The translations under genes were made by a program, and so were the position numbers. Of a stretch of DNA of 64,000 bases, positions 1 through 8,178 are shown in pieces (the stretch's first letter is position 1; every line of letters starts with the position of its first letter). The DNA lies in the NCBI GenBank assembly GCA_046349085.1, contig JAXMDA010000002.1:248001-312000 (forward strand), given 5' to 3'. Below the pieces are notes generated by a model, which worked only from the letters and a program-made list of their open reading frames with translations, was not told where the DNA came from and searched no databases. This DNA comes from JAJXWB01 sp046349085. Lineage in GTDB: Bacteria; Pseudomonadota; Alphaproteobacteria; Rhizobiales; Beijerinckiaceae.

Positions 1-86
1 CCACCATCATCACCGCCGTCACCATGACGCGCATGATGATTGCGGTGTGGTACCGCTTCGCGCGGCCGACCAAGCTGCCGATCTGA
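1..86 (+). CDS. secD: Protein translocase subunit SecD, C-terminal end (partial)
   Basis: Only the last 27 or so residues are inside the window. The frame that ends at the TGA at 84-86 reads TAVTMTRMMIAVWYRF and finishes with ARPTKLPI, the usual end of SecD after its last membrane helix. SecD works with SecF at the SecYEG channel and uses the proton motive force to help exported proteins clear the membrane. secF begins 16 bases downstream on the same strand, so the two are surely cotranscribed. The identification leans on that neighbour because so little of the protein is visible. Confidence 0.85.
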   Translation, partial: TIITAVTMTRMMIAVWYRFARPTKLPI

Positions 87-102
87 GCGGGGAGACGAAA
101 TC

Positions 103-1059
103 ATGAAGCTCCTGCGCCTCACGCCCGAGAACACGAAATTCCCGTTCATGCGGTTCCGCCGCGTGAGCTATCCGTTCTCGGCGTTTCTTTCGATCTGCTC
201 CGTCCTGATGTTCGTGTTCTGGGGCATGAACTTCGGCATCGACTTCGCCGGCGGCACGCTGATGGAGTTGCGCGCGAAGAACGGCACGGCCGACATCGCG
301 CTTCTGCGCAACCTCGCCGAGCATCTCGGCGTCGGCGACGTCGGCGTGCAGGCCTTCGGCACGAAGTCGGACGTGACGCTGCGCTTCGGCGTGCAGCCCG
401 GCGGCGACGCCGCGCAGGCCGCCGCCGTCGACAAGGTGAAGACGGCCGTCTCCGACGGCTACGAAATCCGCCGCGTTGAAACGGTGGGTCCGAGCGTTTC
501 CGCCGAACTCGTGCAGTCCGGCACGCTTGGCGTCGTGCTGTCGATCTTCGCGGTCCTGAGTTACCTCTGGTTCCGGTTCGAGTGGCAGTTCGCGGTATCC
601 GCCGTCATCGCCACCATGCACGACCTCTTGCTGACGGTCGGCTTCTTCTCGCTGACGCAGCTCGAATTCAACACGACCTCGATTGCGGCGATTCTCACCA
701 TCGTCGGCTATTCGCTGAACGAAACCGTGGTCGTGCTCGATCGCATCAGGGAAATGATGCGCAAGTACAAGAAGATGCCGACAGACCAGTTGATCGACGT
801 CTCGATCAACGCCGTGCTGCCGCGAACCCTCATGACGGCGACGACGGTGCTGCTCGCGCTCTTCGCGCTCGTCACCTTCGGCGGCCAGGTGATCCGCTCG
901 TTCTCGCTCGCCATGACCTGGGGCGTGTGCGTCGCGGTCTATTCCTCGATCTTCATTTGCTCGCCGATGATGATCTATCTCGGGCTGCGCACCGAGGGCG
1001 GCGCGCGCAGCGAGACGGCCGGAGCCAAGGACGAGGCGGCGGCCGAAGCGGCGCGGTGA
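103..1059 (+). CDS. secF: Protein translocase subunit SecF
   Basis: SecF, 318 aa, partner of SecD in the Sec accessory complex of the inner membrane. One membrane helix (about residues 25-43) leads into the family signature FGIDFAGGT (about 44-52), followed by a periplasmic domain, ETVGPSVSAEL near 127-137, and a block of five helices containing GYSLNETVVVLDRIRE. The start chosen is the ATG at 103, preceded by GGGGAGA; a longer reading from base 40 would overlap secD and adds no SecF-like sequence. The tail is hydrophilic and Ala/Glu-rich. The next gene starts 4 bases after the stop, so secD, secF and the Mth938-domain gene look like one transcript. Confidence 0.96.
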   Translation: MKLLRLTPENTKFPFMRFRRVSYPFSAFLSICSVLMFVFWGMNFGIDFAGGTLMELRAKNGTADIALLRNLAEHLGVGDVGVQAFGTKSDVTLRFGVQPGGDAAQAAAVDKVKTAVSDGYEIRRVETVGPSVSAELVQSGTLGVVLSIFAVLSYLWFRFEWQFAVSAVIATMHDLLLTVGFFSLTQLEFNTTSIAAILTIVGYSLNETVVVLDRIREMMRKYKKMPTDQLIDVSINAVLPRTLMTATTVLLALFALVTFGGQVIRSFSLAMTWGVCVAVYSSIFICSPMMIYLGLRTEGGARSETAGAKDEAAAEAAR

Positions 1060-1063
1060 GGGC

Positions 1064-1447
1064 GTGACGGACGACCGCCCCGCCGGCTTTCTGCCCGGCC
1101 GTCACCCCATCGACGCCTACGGCGAGGGCGGATTCAAGTTCGGGGGCATGTCGCATCGCGGCTCGCTGCTTGCGTTGCCGTCGGGCCTTTACGCCTGGAA
1201 CGCCACGAACCCGGCGGAGATCGACGAGGCGTCGCTCGCGCGCGTCATCGCGGAGGACGCCGGTTCGGTCGAGCACCTGCTGGTCGGCACCGGGCTCGAT
1301 CTCGCGCCCCTGTCGCCAACGCTCGTCCAGCGCCTGCGGGCGCTGAAAATTGTCGCCGAACCTATGGCCACCGGAGCTGCGGCGCGTACATACAACATCC
1401 TGATGGGCGAAGGGCGGCGCGTCGCCGCCGCGCTCATCGCGGTATGA
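1064..1447 (+). CDS. Mth938-like domain protein (NDUFAF3 homologue)
   Basis: A 127-aa protein of the Mth938/AAMDC domain family (DUF498). Family landmarks seen are IDAYGEGGFKFGG near the N-terminus, HLLVGTGLDL in the middle and RTYNILMGEGRRVAAALIAV at the end. The human relative NDUFAF3 is a respiratory complex I assembly factor; the bacterial role is inferred, not shown. It uses a GTG start 4 bases after the secF stop. The next gene resembles another complex I assembly factor, NDUFAF6, which supports a shared job in assembling the NADH dehydrogenase near the Sec translocon. Confidence 0.9.
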   Translation: MTDDRPAGFLPGRHPIDAYGEGGFKFGGMSHRGSLLALPSGLYAWNATNPAEIDEASLARVIAEDAGSVEHLLVGTGLDLAPLSPTLVQRLRALKIVAEPMATGAAARTYNILMGEGRRVAAALIAV

Positions 1448-1466
1448 CGCGCCAAGCCTGGAACCG

Positions 1467-2372
1467 ATGACCGCCGCAACCGCCGACAATCGCGCCGACG
1501 CCTCCGCAGCGGACAGCCGCGCCCGGAAAATGGCGGACAATTACGCTCATTGCGAACAGCTCCTGCGCCAGCATGACCGCGACCGCTGGCTCGCCTGCAT
1601 GTTCGCGCCCGCCGCGCTGCGGCCGCGACTGCACGCGCTCTACGCCTTCAGCCTGGAGATCGCCCGCGTCCGCGAGACCGTCTCCGATCCCATGCCCGGC
1701 GAAATCCGAATGCAATGGTGGGTCGACGCCATCGAGGGCGAGACGCGCGGCGACGTGCGCGCCCACCCGGTCGCCGCCGCGCTGATCGACACGATCCGCG
1801 CGCTCAGCCTGCCGCGCACGGCCCTGACCGACCTGATCGAGGCCCGGCGCTTCGACCTTTACGACGAACCGGTCGTCGACGTGAAGGAACTGGAGACCTA
1901 TTGCGGCCGCACGGCGTCATCGCTGTTCCGGCTTGCCTCGATCATTCTCGCTGAAGGCGGCGAGCCGGGGGGCGCCGACGCGGCCGGCTATGCTGGCGTC
2001 GCCTATGCGCTGACCGGTCTCATGCGCTCGTTTCCATGGCTCGCGGCCCGCGGGCAGATCTACGTGCCGGCCGAGATGCTGGAACAGCACGGCGTCACGC
2101 CCGCCGCCGCGCTCGTCCGGCCGGCCAAGCCCGGTCTTGTCGCCGCGCTTGCCGACCTGCGCGCGCTCGCCCGCCGCCGCCATGGCGAGGCCTTGGCCGC
2201 GCTGTCGGGCGTGACGCCGAAGGCGCGCGCCGCCTTTGCGCCGCTCGCCTGCGCGCCGCTCTATCTCGCGGCGATGGAACGGCCGGACTACCAGCCCTTT
2301 TCCAGCCGCATCGACGCGCCGCAATGGCGCCGGCAGTGGGCGATATGGCGATTTTCGCGGAAGTATCGCTGA
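1467..2372 (+). CDS. Squalene/phytoene synthase-family protein, NDUFAF6-like, catalytic motifs lost
   Basis: A 301-aa all-helical isoprenoid-synthase-fold protein. Annotation pipelines usually call this phytoene synthase, but the two Asp-rich motifs that bind prenyl diphosphate are missing: the first region reads YAFSLEIARVRETV (about 59-72) where active enzymes carry DDxxD, and the second reads LTGLMRSFPWLAARGQIYVP (about 182-201) where they carry a QLTNILRDxxED-like motif. That degenerate pattern and the NDUFAF3-type neighbour 19 bases upstream fit the NDUFAF6 branch, which assists complex I assembly and is not expected to be catalytic. No carotenoid or hopanoid genes lie nearby. Function is inferred. 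Confidence 0.85.
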   Translation: MTAATADNRADASAADSRARKMADNYAHCEQLLRQHDRDRWLACMFAPAALRPRLHALYAFSLEIARVRETVSDPMPGEIRMQWWVDAIEGETRGDVRAHPVAAALIDTIRALSLPRTALTDLIEARRFDLYDEPVVDVKELETYCGRTASSLFRLASIILAEGGEPGGADAAGYAGVAYALTGLMRSFPWLAARGQIYVPAEMLEQHGVTPAAALVRPAKPGLVAALADLRALARRRHGEALAALSGVTPKARAAFAPLACAPLYLAAMERPDYQPFSSRIDAPQWRRQWAIWRFSRKYR

Positions 2373-2375
2373 GCC

Positions 2376-4760
2376 TCAGGGCAGAACCTTGAGATTTTCG
2401 TCGGTCATCGCCACGAGCAGCAGCCGCCCGTCCGTTCCGACGCGGAATTGCCCGTATTTCGCCCTGGCGAAATCGTCGGCGCGGCCTTCCTCGAAGAAAT
2501 AGGCGTCGGTGCCGACGAACCAGCGGCGCGACTTTTGCCGCAGCTTGACCGCGATCTGGTTCGCTTCCGGTTTCGCGCCCGGACTTGCCAGTCCCTGAAT
2601 TCTCGCGATCGAACGGGCGTCGACGTCGGCCAGCGCCAGAACCTCGCCGTTGACGTCGCGCGGCGCCGGCAGGCGGTCGACGTCGAAGGCGACCGCCATG
2701 TAGTCGCCCTGGATCAGCGAGCGCGGATCGACAGGCCGTAGGGCGATGTAGACGACGCGGCCATTGGCGAGCGTTTCTTCGGCGCTGCGCACGGCGGTTC
2801 CGCCGATGGCGGCGGTCGCGACGGTCCCGAGCGCGATCAGGCCGAGCGCTGCGCCGCCGAGCGCCTTCGGCAGGGCGGGCATGGCGTCGCGCGAGCGAGT
2901 CAGAAGGAGAACGATCCCGAGCGCGGCGCCGAGCGCCATCAGGACATAGGCCTTCTGCGTCAGCGGCCAGTTGAGCGCATAGTAGAAGGCGCTGACGATC
3001 CACACGCAGGCCAATGCAGCCGCGCCGGCAAGGCTGCGCGAATTTGCGAGCGTCGCGCAGGCGAAGATCGCGATGGCGCCGCCGAGCGCGGGCGAACGAA
3101 AGGTCAGCGCCGCCATGACGGCGGCGACCGCGAACCCGAGCGGCGTGCGCAGATCGGCGCGGCGGGCGAGCAGCAGCCCGGCGCCGGCAAGCCCGAGGAC
3201 GACGGAGGCGGCCTGCGCCGGGCCCGCCCAGGGTTTGTGGAACAGGTCGGCGATCTCGCCGAATACGCCGGCGCCCGCGCTTGCCAGGAACGGCCGCCCC
3301 GCCACCATGACGAGCGCGATCAGGCCGCCCGCCGTCCAGCCCGCGAAGAAGGGCCGCGCGTCCTCGCGAAGCCGGACGCCGAAGGCCGGCGCCGCCAGCC
3401 CGACCGACCCCGCGACCGCGCCGAGCGCGGTAAGCGCAACGGCGATCTCCAGGTGCGAGAAGGCGGTGCGCGCATAAATCGAGGCCATGAGCGCCCACAG
3501 CGCCCAGAATCCGAACAGCATCCGCATCCAGCGCGCCTTGACCGCGAAGCCCACGACGATCGCCAGCATCGCGAGGACGAAACCCGCATCCTTCTTGAAC
3601 CAGCGCGCCAGTGCGTAAACGAGGAGCGCCGTCGAGACGCCGGACATGATCAGTCCGAACATCTGCCGGAAGCTGAACGGCTTGCCGCCTCGCATGATGA
3701 ACACGGCCGGCGCCAGCGTCGCGACGCCAATCAGCGCCGCGCTCGACGGCGTGTCGAGCATCCGTCCGAACAGCAGGCTGTAGACTGTGAGGACGGGAAT
3801 GGTCGCGAGAAGAGCGCCGAATCCGCTCAGCGCTGCGAGCGGCCATGAAATCCTGGCGTCCAGATCGGGCTTTTCGCCTTTTTCACTCTCGGCCCGCCCG
3901 TAGATCGTGCGCAACAGCGCGACGCTGCCGAAGACGATTCCCGTGGACAGAACGGCGAGCGACAGCGCGCCGCCGATTTCGAACTTGTCTTCGAAGAACG
4001 TCTTGTAGAGCCGGGCGATCACCAGCGCGTCGACGCCCGCGACAGCCAGCGTCATCACCCCGAACTCGAGGGGGCGCGCGAAAGCGAGACCGCCGGCCGC
4101 CACGCACAGGACGAAGGCCGCCGCGACGAAGGCCGGGTCGCCGCTATTGTCGAAACGGAACAGGCCCTCGAAGCCGGTGGCGGCGATCAGCGAGATCGCG
4201 CCGAAGGCGGCCAGCCGGAACGCCCAGGTCGTGTCGCCGAGAAAGCGCGACAGACGGACGTAGGGACTCAGGACCGTTGCGACGGCGAGCGCCATGGCCC
4301 AGGCGGGCGCGAAATTCTCGAAGCGCGCGCCGGAACTTTCCTGCATCCGCCAGAGCCCGATCGCGGCGCCGGCGACGAGCGTCCACAGAACCCAGACCAC
4401 GTCATGACGCGCGGCGATCGCAAAGGGCAGGGCGAGCGCGGCCCACAACGCGAACAATTGCCAGGCGTCTGCGCCGCTCGGATAGGTCTGGCCGATCAGC
4501 GCGAACAGGCCGCCGACGGCCGATGTCGCGACCAGCAGCGCCGGCGCGCGCGCCTGCGGCAGCAGGGCCGCGGCCAGCGCCGACAGCGCCAGCAGGCCCG
4601 CGATGAGCTCGAGCTTGGTGAGCCGGTGGAAATGCGCCCAGTTGGCGGCGATCCAGCAGAAGATTCCGAAAGCGAAGAGCCCTGCCGCGCCGACCGCGGT
4701 CAGCGCGCGCAGCGTCGCGGCGGGAATGTGCGGCGGCGCGTTGTCGTCCTGAATTGTCAT
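2376..4760 (-). CDS. Multispan membrane protein with DUF2157 N-terminus and GDYXXLXY C-terminus
   Basis: A 794-aa protein with roughly 20 hydrophobic segments and a soluble C-terminal domain of about 120 residues. The N-terminal segment with FCWIAANWAHFHRLTKLELI matches DUF2157; the middle is DUF4401-like; and LIQGDYMAVAFD at about residue 685 is the signature of the GDYXXLXY domain. In other bacteria these domains occur in one or adjacent genes; here they are one polypeptide. The function of the family is unknown. The stop lies 3 bases from the stop of the convergent upstream gene, and no terminator separates them. Confidence 0.85.
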   Translation of the reverse strand: MTIQDDNAPPHIPAATLRALTAVGAAGLFAFGIFCWIAANWAHFHRLTKLELIAGLLALSALAAALLPQARAPALLVATSAVGGLFALIGQTYPSGADAWQLFALWAALALPFAIAARHDVVWVLWTLVAGAAIGLWRMQESSGARFENFAPAWAMALAVATVLSPYVRLSRFLGDTTWAFRLAAFGAISLIAATGFEGLFRFDNSGDPAFVAAAFVLCVAAGGLAFARPLEFGVMTLAVAGVDALVIARLYKTFFEDKFEIGGALSLAVLSTGIVFGSVALLRTIYGRAESEKGEKPDLDARISWPLAALSGFGALLATIPVLTVYSLLFGRMLDTPSSAALIGVATLAPAVFIMRGGKPFSFRQMFGLIMSGVSTALLVYALARWFKKDAGFVLAMLAIVVGFAVKARWMRMLFGFWALWALMASIYARTAFSHLEIAVALTALGAVAGSVGLAAPAFGVRLREDARPFFAGWTAGGLIALVMVAGRPFLASAGAGVFGEIADLFHKPWAGPAQAASVVLGLAGAGLLLARRADLRTPLGFAVAAVMAALTFRSPALGGAIAIFACATLANSRSLAGAAALACVWIVSAFYYALNWPLTQKAYVLMALGAALGIVLLLTRSRDAMPALPKALGGAALGLIALGTVATAAIGGTAVRSAEETLANGRVVYIALRPVDPRSLIQGDYMAVAFDVDRLPAPRDVNGEVLALADVDARSIARIQGLASPGAKPEANQIAVKLRQKSRRWFVGTDAYFFEEGRADDFARAKYGQFRVGTDGRLLLVAMTDENLKVLP

Positions 4761-4877
4761 GGCGTCCCGATTCCGTTCCCCGCATCGTGCGAAGAAAGCT
4801 CGAGACTGTCGAATAGGCGCGGCAACAGTCGAATGCGGCGCCGTTTCGCACGTCGCATTTCGACGGCGTCGGCAGTC

Positions 4878-5330
4878 TCAGGGCCGGATGTAGGTCCAGC
4901 CCTGTTCCTGCAACTCGGTCAGGCGCACGATCCCCGCCTGCACGACGCCGGCCTGCGGGACGATTTCGATCTTCTTGCCCTCGGCCTTCTCCATGTTCTC
5001 CATGGTGTTGCCGCAGGCCGTGAAGGTGAGGTCGGGGATGCTCGCCTTCATCGACTTGAGCCGCTCCTTTACGGGCGAAGTGTCCTCACGCAGCATGTGC
5101 AGGCCCGGCCCGTAGGCGACGACCTCGATTTCCGCCTGGTCGCCCTTCTCGCTGTAGTAGCGCACGACATTGACGATGTTGTTGAGCGCGAGCGTCATGC
5201 GCGCGGGATCGTTGTCGTTGATCTGGAAAGCGATGCGATGCTCGCGCTTCTGTTCGGCGGCGGAAGCCGGCGTATGGAGGCAAATCGCTGCAATGGCTGC
5301 GGCGATCAGCGATCGACGTAAGGACGGCAT
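4878..5330 (-). CDS. DsrE family periplasmic protein
   Basis: A 150-aa protein with a Sec signal peptide (RRSLIAAAIAAICLHTPASA, cleaved after about residue 24) and a DsrE/DsrF-like alpha/beta domain. Typical features are FQINDNDPARMTLALNN, VVAYGPGLHMLR, a single conserved-looking Cys in FTACGNTM, and AGVVQAGIVRLTELQEQGW near the end. Cytoplasmic DsrE proteins relay sulfur through such a Cys; the job of the exported members is not established. It appears monocistronic, divergent from the secreted protein gene at 5463 and separated from the gene at 4760 by 117 bases. Confidence 0.85.
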   Translation of the reverse strand: MPSLRRSLIAAAIAAICLHTPASAAEQKREHRIAFQINDNDPARMTLALNNIVNVVRYYSEKGDQAEIEVVAYGPGLHMLREDTSPVKERLKSMKASIPDLTFTACGNTMENMEKAEGKKIEIVPQAGVVQAGIVRLTELQEQGWTYIRP

Positions 5331-5462
5331 GGACAGTCTCCTCCGCGGAAAGGTCCCTCAATTGCGCCGGCCGGGCAAGCGCGGCGGCCTTCGCGCCCGC
5401 TGATTGCGAAGTTTCAGCTATCGGCTAAGCTTGACCTTCGTCGCAGCTCGGGGAGAGGCGCA

Positions 5463-5843
5463 ATGGCGCGAACAAGGGCATGGGGGATCGCCGCCATGGC
5501 GGCCGGGTTTGTCGTGATCGGCGTCGAGGCGGCGTCGGCGAGCTGCGTGGTGCGCGGCGGACGCTTCGATCCTGCCCAGAACGATTCGCCCACCTGGGCC
5601 GCCGCCGTGTCGGGCGGAACCTGCACCATCAACTTCCGCTCCCTGGGCAATATGGTCTTCACGGGAACGAGCGTGGTTTCGCGCCCCTCCGGCGGCTCGG
5701 TGGCCCTGGCCGGCATGACTTCGGCAAGGTATCAGGCGCGCGCCGGCTTCAAGGGCTCCGACAGCGTCGCCTTCAAGGTGTGCGGCTCGCATCGCGCGGG
5801 TTCGGGATGTTCGACCATTACGGTGAACATGGCCGTTCAGTAG
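5463..5843 (+). CDS. Secreted protein with an Ig-like beta domain, function unknown
   Basis: A 126-aa protein with an N-terminal signal peptide ending near ASAS and a mature part of about 98 residues. The segment ARAGFKGSDSVAFKVCG resembles the last strands of bacterial Ig/cadherin-like repeats, which often read YxGxDSFTY. Four cysteines (near residues 28, 54, 105 and 114) could form two disulfides. GGGGAGAGGCGCA just before the ATG is a good ribosome binding site. The stop is one base from the convergent trmFO stop. No specific function can be given. Confidence 0.7.
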   Translation: MARTRAWGIAAMAAGFVVIGVEAASASCVVRGGRFDPAQNDSPTWAAAVSGGTCTINFRSLGNMVFTGTSVVSRPSGGSVALAGMTSARYQARAGFKGSDSVAFKVCGSHRAGSGCSTITVNMAVQ

Positions 5844-5844
5844 G

Positions 5845-7263
5845 TCAGCTTCCGACAAGCCACCGGGCCAGATCGCGCTCCGCCCGCGCCGATAGCGCCA
5901 TCTTCTTCGCGCGCGCCTTTTCGGGGCCGCGCAGGCGCTTGCCGTCCGGATGCTTCACCGCCTCGGTCAGTGGCGGAAACAGGCCGAAGTTGACGTTCAT
6001 CGGCTGGAAGGAGCGGGGGCCGGCGTCGATCTTCTCGATATGTCCGCCAGTGATGTGGGCGATCAGCGCGCCGATGGCGGTGGTGAGCGGCGGGCTCGAA
6101 ACCGGCCGTCCCTGCCGCTCGGCTGCCGCCATGCGGCCCGCGATCAGCCCAACCGCCGCGCTCTCGACATAGCCCTCGCAGCCCGTGATCTGGCCCGCGA
6201 AGCGCAGGCGCGGATCGGCCTTGAGCCGCAGCATGGGATCGAGCAGGGCGGGCGAGTTCAGGTAGGTGTTGCGGTGGATGCCGCCGAGCCGGGCGAATTC
6301 CGCCTTCTCCAGCCCCGGAATGCTGCGGAAGATCTCCACCTGAGCGCCGTGCTTCAGCTTCGTCTGGAAACCGACCATGTTGTAGAGCGTGCCCAGCGCA
6401 TTGTCCTGACGGAGCTGCACGACCGCATAGGGTTTGACCGTCGGGTTGTGGGCGTTGGTCAGGCCCATCGGCTTCATGGGTCCGTGCCGCAGCGTCTCCG
6501 GCCCGCGCTCGGCCATCACCTCGATCGGCAGGCAGCCGTCGAAATAGGGCGTGGGTTTTTGCGCTGACTGCCCAAGGTCGTCAGCGACTTCCCACTCCCG
6601 GAACTCGGTCTTGGGGCCGCCGATCAGCGCGGCGATGAAGGCGGCGTACTGCTCGCGGTCGAGCGGACAATTGATGTAGTCGGCGCCCGTGCCGCCGGGT
6701 CCCGCCTTGTCGTAGCGCGACTGAAGCCAGGCCTTGGACATGTCGATGGATTCGCGGTGCACGATCGGCGCAATGGCGTCGAAGAAGGCGAGCCCCGCCT
6801 CGCCGGTTGCCCGCCCGATGGCGGCGGCCAGTTGACTCGACGTCAGAGGCCCGGTCGCAATTATCACGCTATCCCAATCGCTTGGCGGAATATCCTGAAT
6901 CTCTTCGCGAGCGACCTGAATCAGATCGTGAGCGGCGATTGCCCGCGTCACCGCGCCGGAAAAGCCTTCGCGGTCGACCGCAAGCGCCCCGCCGGCCGGC
7001 ACCTGATTGGCGTCGGCGGCGCGCATGATCAGCGAATCCATGGCCCGCATCTCGCGGTGCAGGACCCCGACCGCATTGGTCGCGGCGTCGTCGGAGCGGA
7101 AGGAATTGGAGCAGACGAGCTCGGCCAGCCCGTCGGTCTGGTGGGCGTCCGTGCCGCGCGCCGGCCTCATCTCGTGCAGGACGACAGGGACGCCGGCCGA
7201 GGCGATCTGCCAGGCGGCCTCGGAGCCTGCGAGGCCGCCGCCGATGACGTGAATGGGTTTCAT
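5845..7263 (-). CDS. trmFO: Methylenetetrahydrofolate--tRNA-(uracil-54-C5)-methyltransferase TrmFO
   Basis: TrmFO (formerly Gid), 472 aa, a flavoprotein that makes 5-methyluridine at position 54 of the tRNA T loop using methylene-tetrahydrofolate as carbon donor and FADH2 as reductant. The FAD-binding motif GGGLAGSEAA sits at residues 8-17, followed by LHEMRP and ELVCSNSFRSD, both diagnostic, and by NVNFGLFPPL near the C-terminus. Length is normal for the family. A single gene facing a small secreted protein gene; the DUF1127 gene upstream has its own terminator, so trmFO probably has its own promoter. Confidence 0.97.
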   Translation of the reverse strand: MKPIHVIGGGLAGSEAAWQIASAGVPVVLHEMRPARGTDAHQTDGLAELVCSNSFRSDDAATNAVGVLHREMRAMDSLIMRAADANQVPAGGALAVDREGFSGAVTRAIAAHDLIQVAREEIQDIPPSDWDSVIIATGPLTSSQLAAAIGRATGEAGLAFFDAIAPIVHRESIDMSKAWLQSRYDKAGPGGTGADYINCPLDREQYAAFIAALIGGPKTEFREWEVADDLGQSAQKPTPYFDGCLPIEVMAERGPETLRHGPMKPMGLTNAHNPTVKPYAVVQLRQDNALGTLYNMVGFQTKLKHGAQVEIFRSIPGLEKAEFARLGGIHRNTYLNSPALLDPMLRLKADPRLRFAGQITGCEGYVESAAVGLIAGRMAAAERQGRPVSSPPLTTAIGALIAHITGGHIEKIDAGPRSFQPMNVNFGLFPPLTEAVKHPDGKRLRGPEKARAKKMALSARAERDLARWLVGS

Positions 7264-7316
7264 CGCGACGGGATTAGCGTCTGGCGACCGGAACGCAAGC
7301 CTTCAGGCGCCGCGCC

Positions 7317-7359
7317 CAAAAAGAAAGCGCCCGCCGGAGGGAGGATACCGGCGGGCGCT
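7317..7359 (-). terminator. Rho-independent terminator of the DUF1127 gene
   Basis: A perfect 12-bp stem, AGCGCCCGCCGG at 7326-7337 and its complement at 7348-7359, with a 10-base loop. On the minus strand it is followed by TTTCTTTTT. It lies 56 bases past the DUF1127 stop and just upstream of trmFO, so it should separate the two. Confidence 0.85.
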
Positions 7360-7414
7360 GCTGGGCATGAAACTCGGCCGGGAGGGAGGAATCCGGCCTT
7401 TGTGTCATGCAAAC

Positions 7415-7570
7415 TCAGTAATGCGAGGATTTCTTCGCGACGTGCTCGATATCCGCGCGGACGATGCCGAGGTCGTGCAGCTCACGATCCGTCAGGCGGG
7501 AGAGTTCACGCACGGACGCGCGATAGCGGCGCCATTCCTGAATCTTGTGCGCGATTTCCTTGATCGACAT
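7415..7570 (-). CDS. DUF1127 small protein
   Basis: A 51-aa basic protein of the DUF1127 (YjiS-like) family: MSIKEIAHKIQEWRRYRASV, then RELSRLTDRELHDLGIVRAD, the hallmark of the family. DUF1127 proteins are short Arg-rich helical peptides common in Rhizobiales; some have been linked to RNA turnover and to phosphate or carbon control, but the role here is unknown. The ATG at 7570 is preceded by GGGAACAG. A strong terminator follows at 7326-7359 and an FNR/FixK-like site lies 127 bases upstream, so it is a single-gene unit that may respond to oxygen. Confidence 0.85.
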   Translation of the reverse strand: MSIKEIAHKIQEWRRYRASVRELSRLTDRELHDLGIVRADIEHVAKKSSHY

Positions 7571-7893
7571 GGTTCTGTTCCCATCACGTTGCGCGGCGTG
7601 TTGTCCCGTCGCTCATGATGCGATGCAACATAGTGGAGGGCTGAACCATCGTGTAGATGAGATTAGTCAAATCAGCCATGCGTTATGAGCATGATATTGA
7701 GCTAAATCAAAGGGTTTTAGATTTTAGTTACGCCTGTGGCGCATGTTTGAAATCGCAGAGCGAAATCAGGGCCTTGTGCGACGCAGCAATATCTAGCGTC
7801 GCCAAAAGTGAAAGGCGCGCTCGCGGCGCGCCATGAACATGTGCTGAATTTGCAATTGCTGGGCGATGCGGCAAGCCGTCGCAAGAGCGCGGG
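7571..7893. other. AT-rich intergenic region
   Basis: About 320 bases without a convincing gene, clearly richer in A and T than the surroundings around 7620-7740. It should contain the DUF1127 promoter. It includes an FNR/FixK-like palindrome at 7697-7710. A 67-codon minus-strand reading at 7728-7931 overlaps the cupin gene and has no protein-like features, so it is not called. Confidence 0.5.
7697..7710. promoter_or_regulatory. Possible FNR/FixK-type binding site
   Basis: TTGAG-CTAA-ATCAA matches the TTGAT-N4-ATCAA consensus of FNR/FixK regulators at 9 of 10 positions. It lies 127 bases upstream of the DUF1127 start, in the AT-rich intergenic region. A single site can occur by chance. Confidence 0.4.
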
Positions 7894-8178
7894 TCAGGCC
7901 GGCGAGGCCAGCGGCTTGCCCTTCTCGACAATGTAGGTCGAGACCAGCTTCACCTTGCCGCCGCTCTTGGCGCCCGCGTGCGGCGTGTTCGGCGGGATCT
8001 GGAAGCCGTCGCCGGCCTTCAGCGTCTTCGTCGGCTGGCCCTCGATCGGCAGTTCGATCTCGCCCGAGACGACATAGCCGGCCTCGATGCCGGGATGCGT
8101 ATGCCGGCCGACCATGACATTGGCGTCGATCTCCACTTCCATCGTCACGGTCTCGTAGCCGGCCATCGGCCCGTCCAT
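7894..8178 (-). CDS. Cupin-domain protein; Tat leader in frame upstream but without a start codon
   Basis: A small single-domain cupin. The barrel motifs GRHTHPGIEAGYVVSGE and FQIPPNTPHAG include the metal-binding His/Glu pattern. From the first ATG (8178) the product is 94 aa, but the frame stays open upstream to 8313 and encodes RRGFAGLVAGCAI and then ASAQQAPAATPGL, a textbook twin-arginine signal with a cleavage site. A TGA sits immediately before the two Arg codons, and no ATG, GTG or TTG is in frame between 8313 and 8178. Either the native start was lost by mutation or a sequence error hides it. The family usually occurs as an exported protein of about 140 aa with unknown substrate. Confidence 0.75.
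   Translation of the reverse strand: MDGPMAGYETVTMEVEIDANVMVGRHTHPGIEAGYVVSGEIELPIEGQPTKTLKAGDGFQIPPNTPHAGAKSGGKVKLVSTYIVEKGKPLASPA

Noticed and set aside
1467..2372. Reading this gene as an active phytoene or squalene synthase in carotenoid/hopanoid synthesis
   Set aside because: Both Asp-rich motifs are absent and no isoprenoid genes are near.
7728..7931. 67-codon minus-strand frame upstream of DUF1127
   Set aside because: Overlaps the cupin 3' end, no ribosome binding site, no protein-like pattern.
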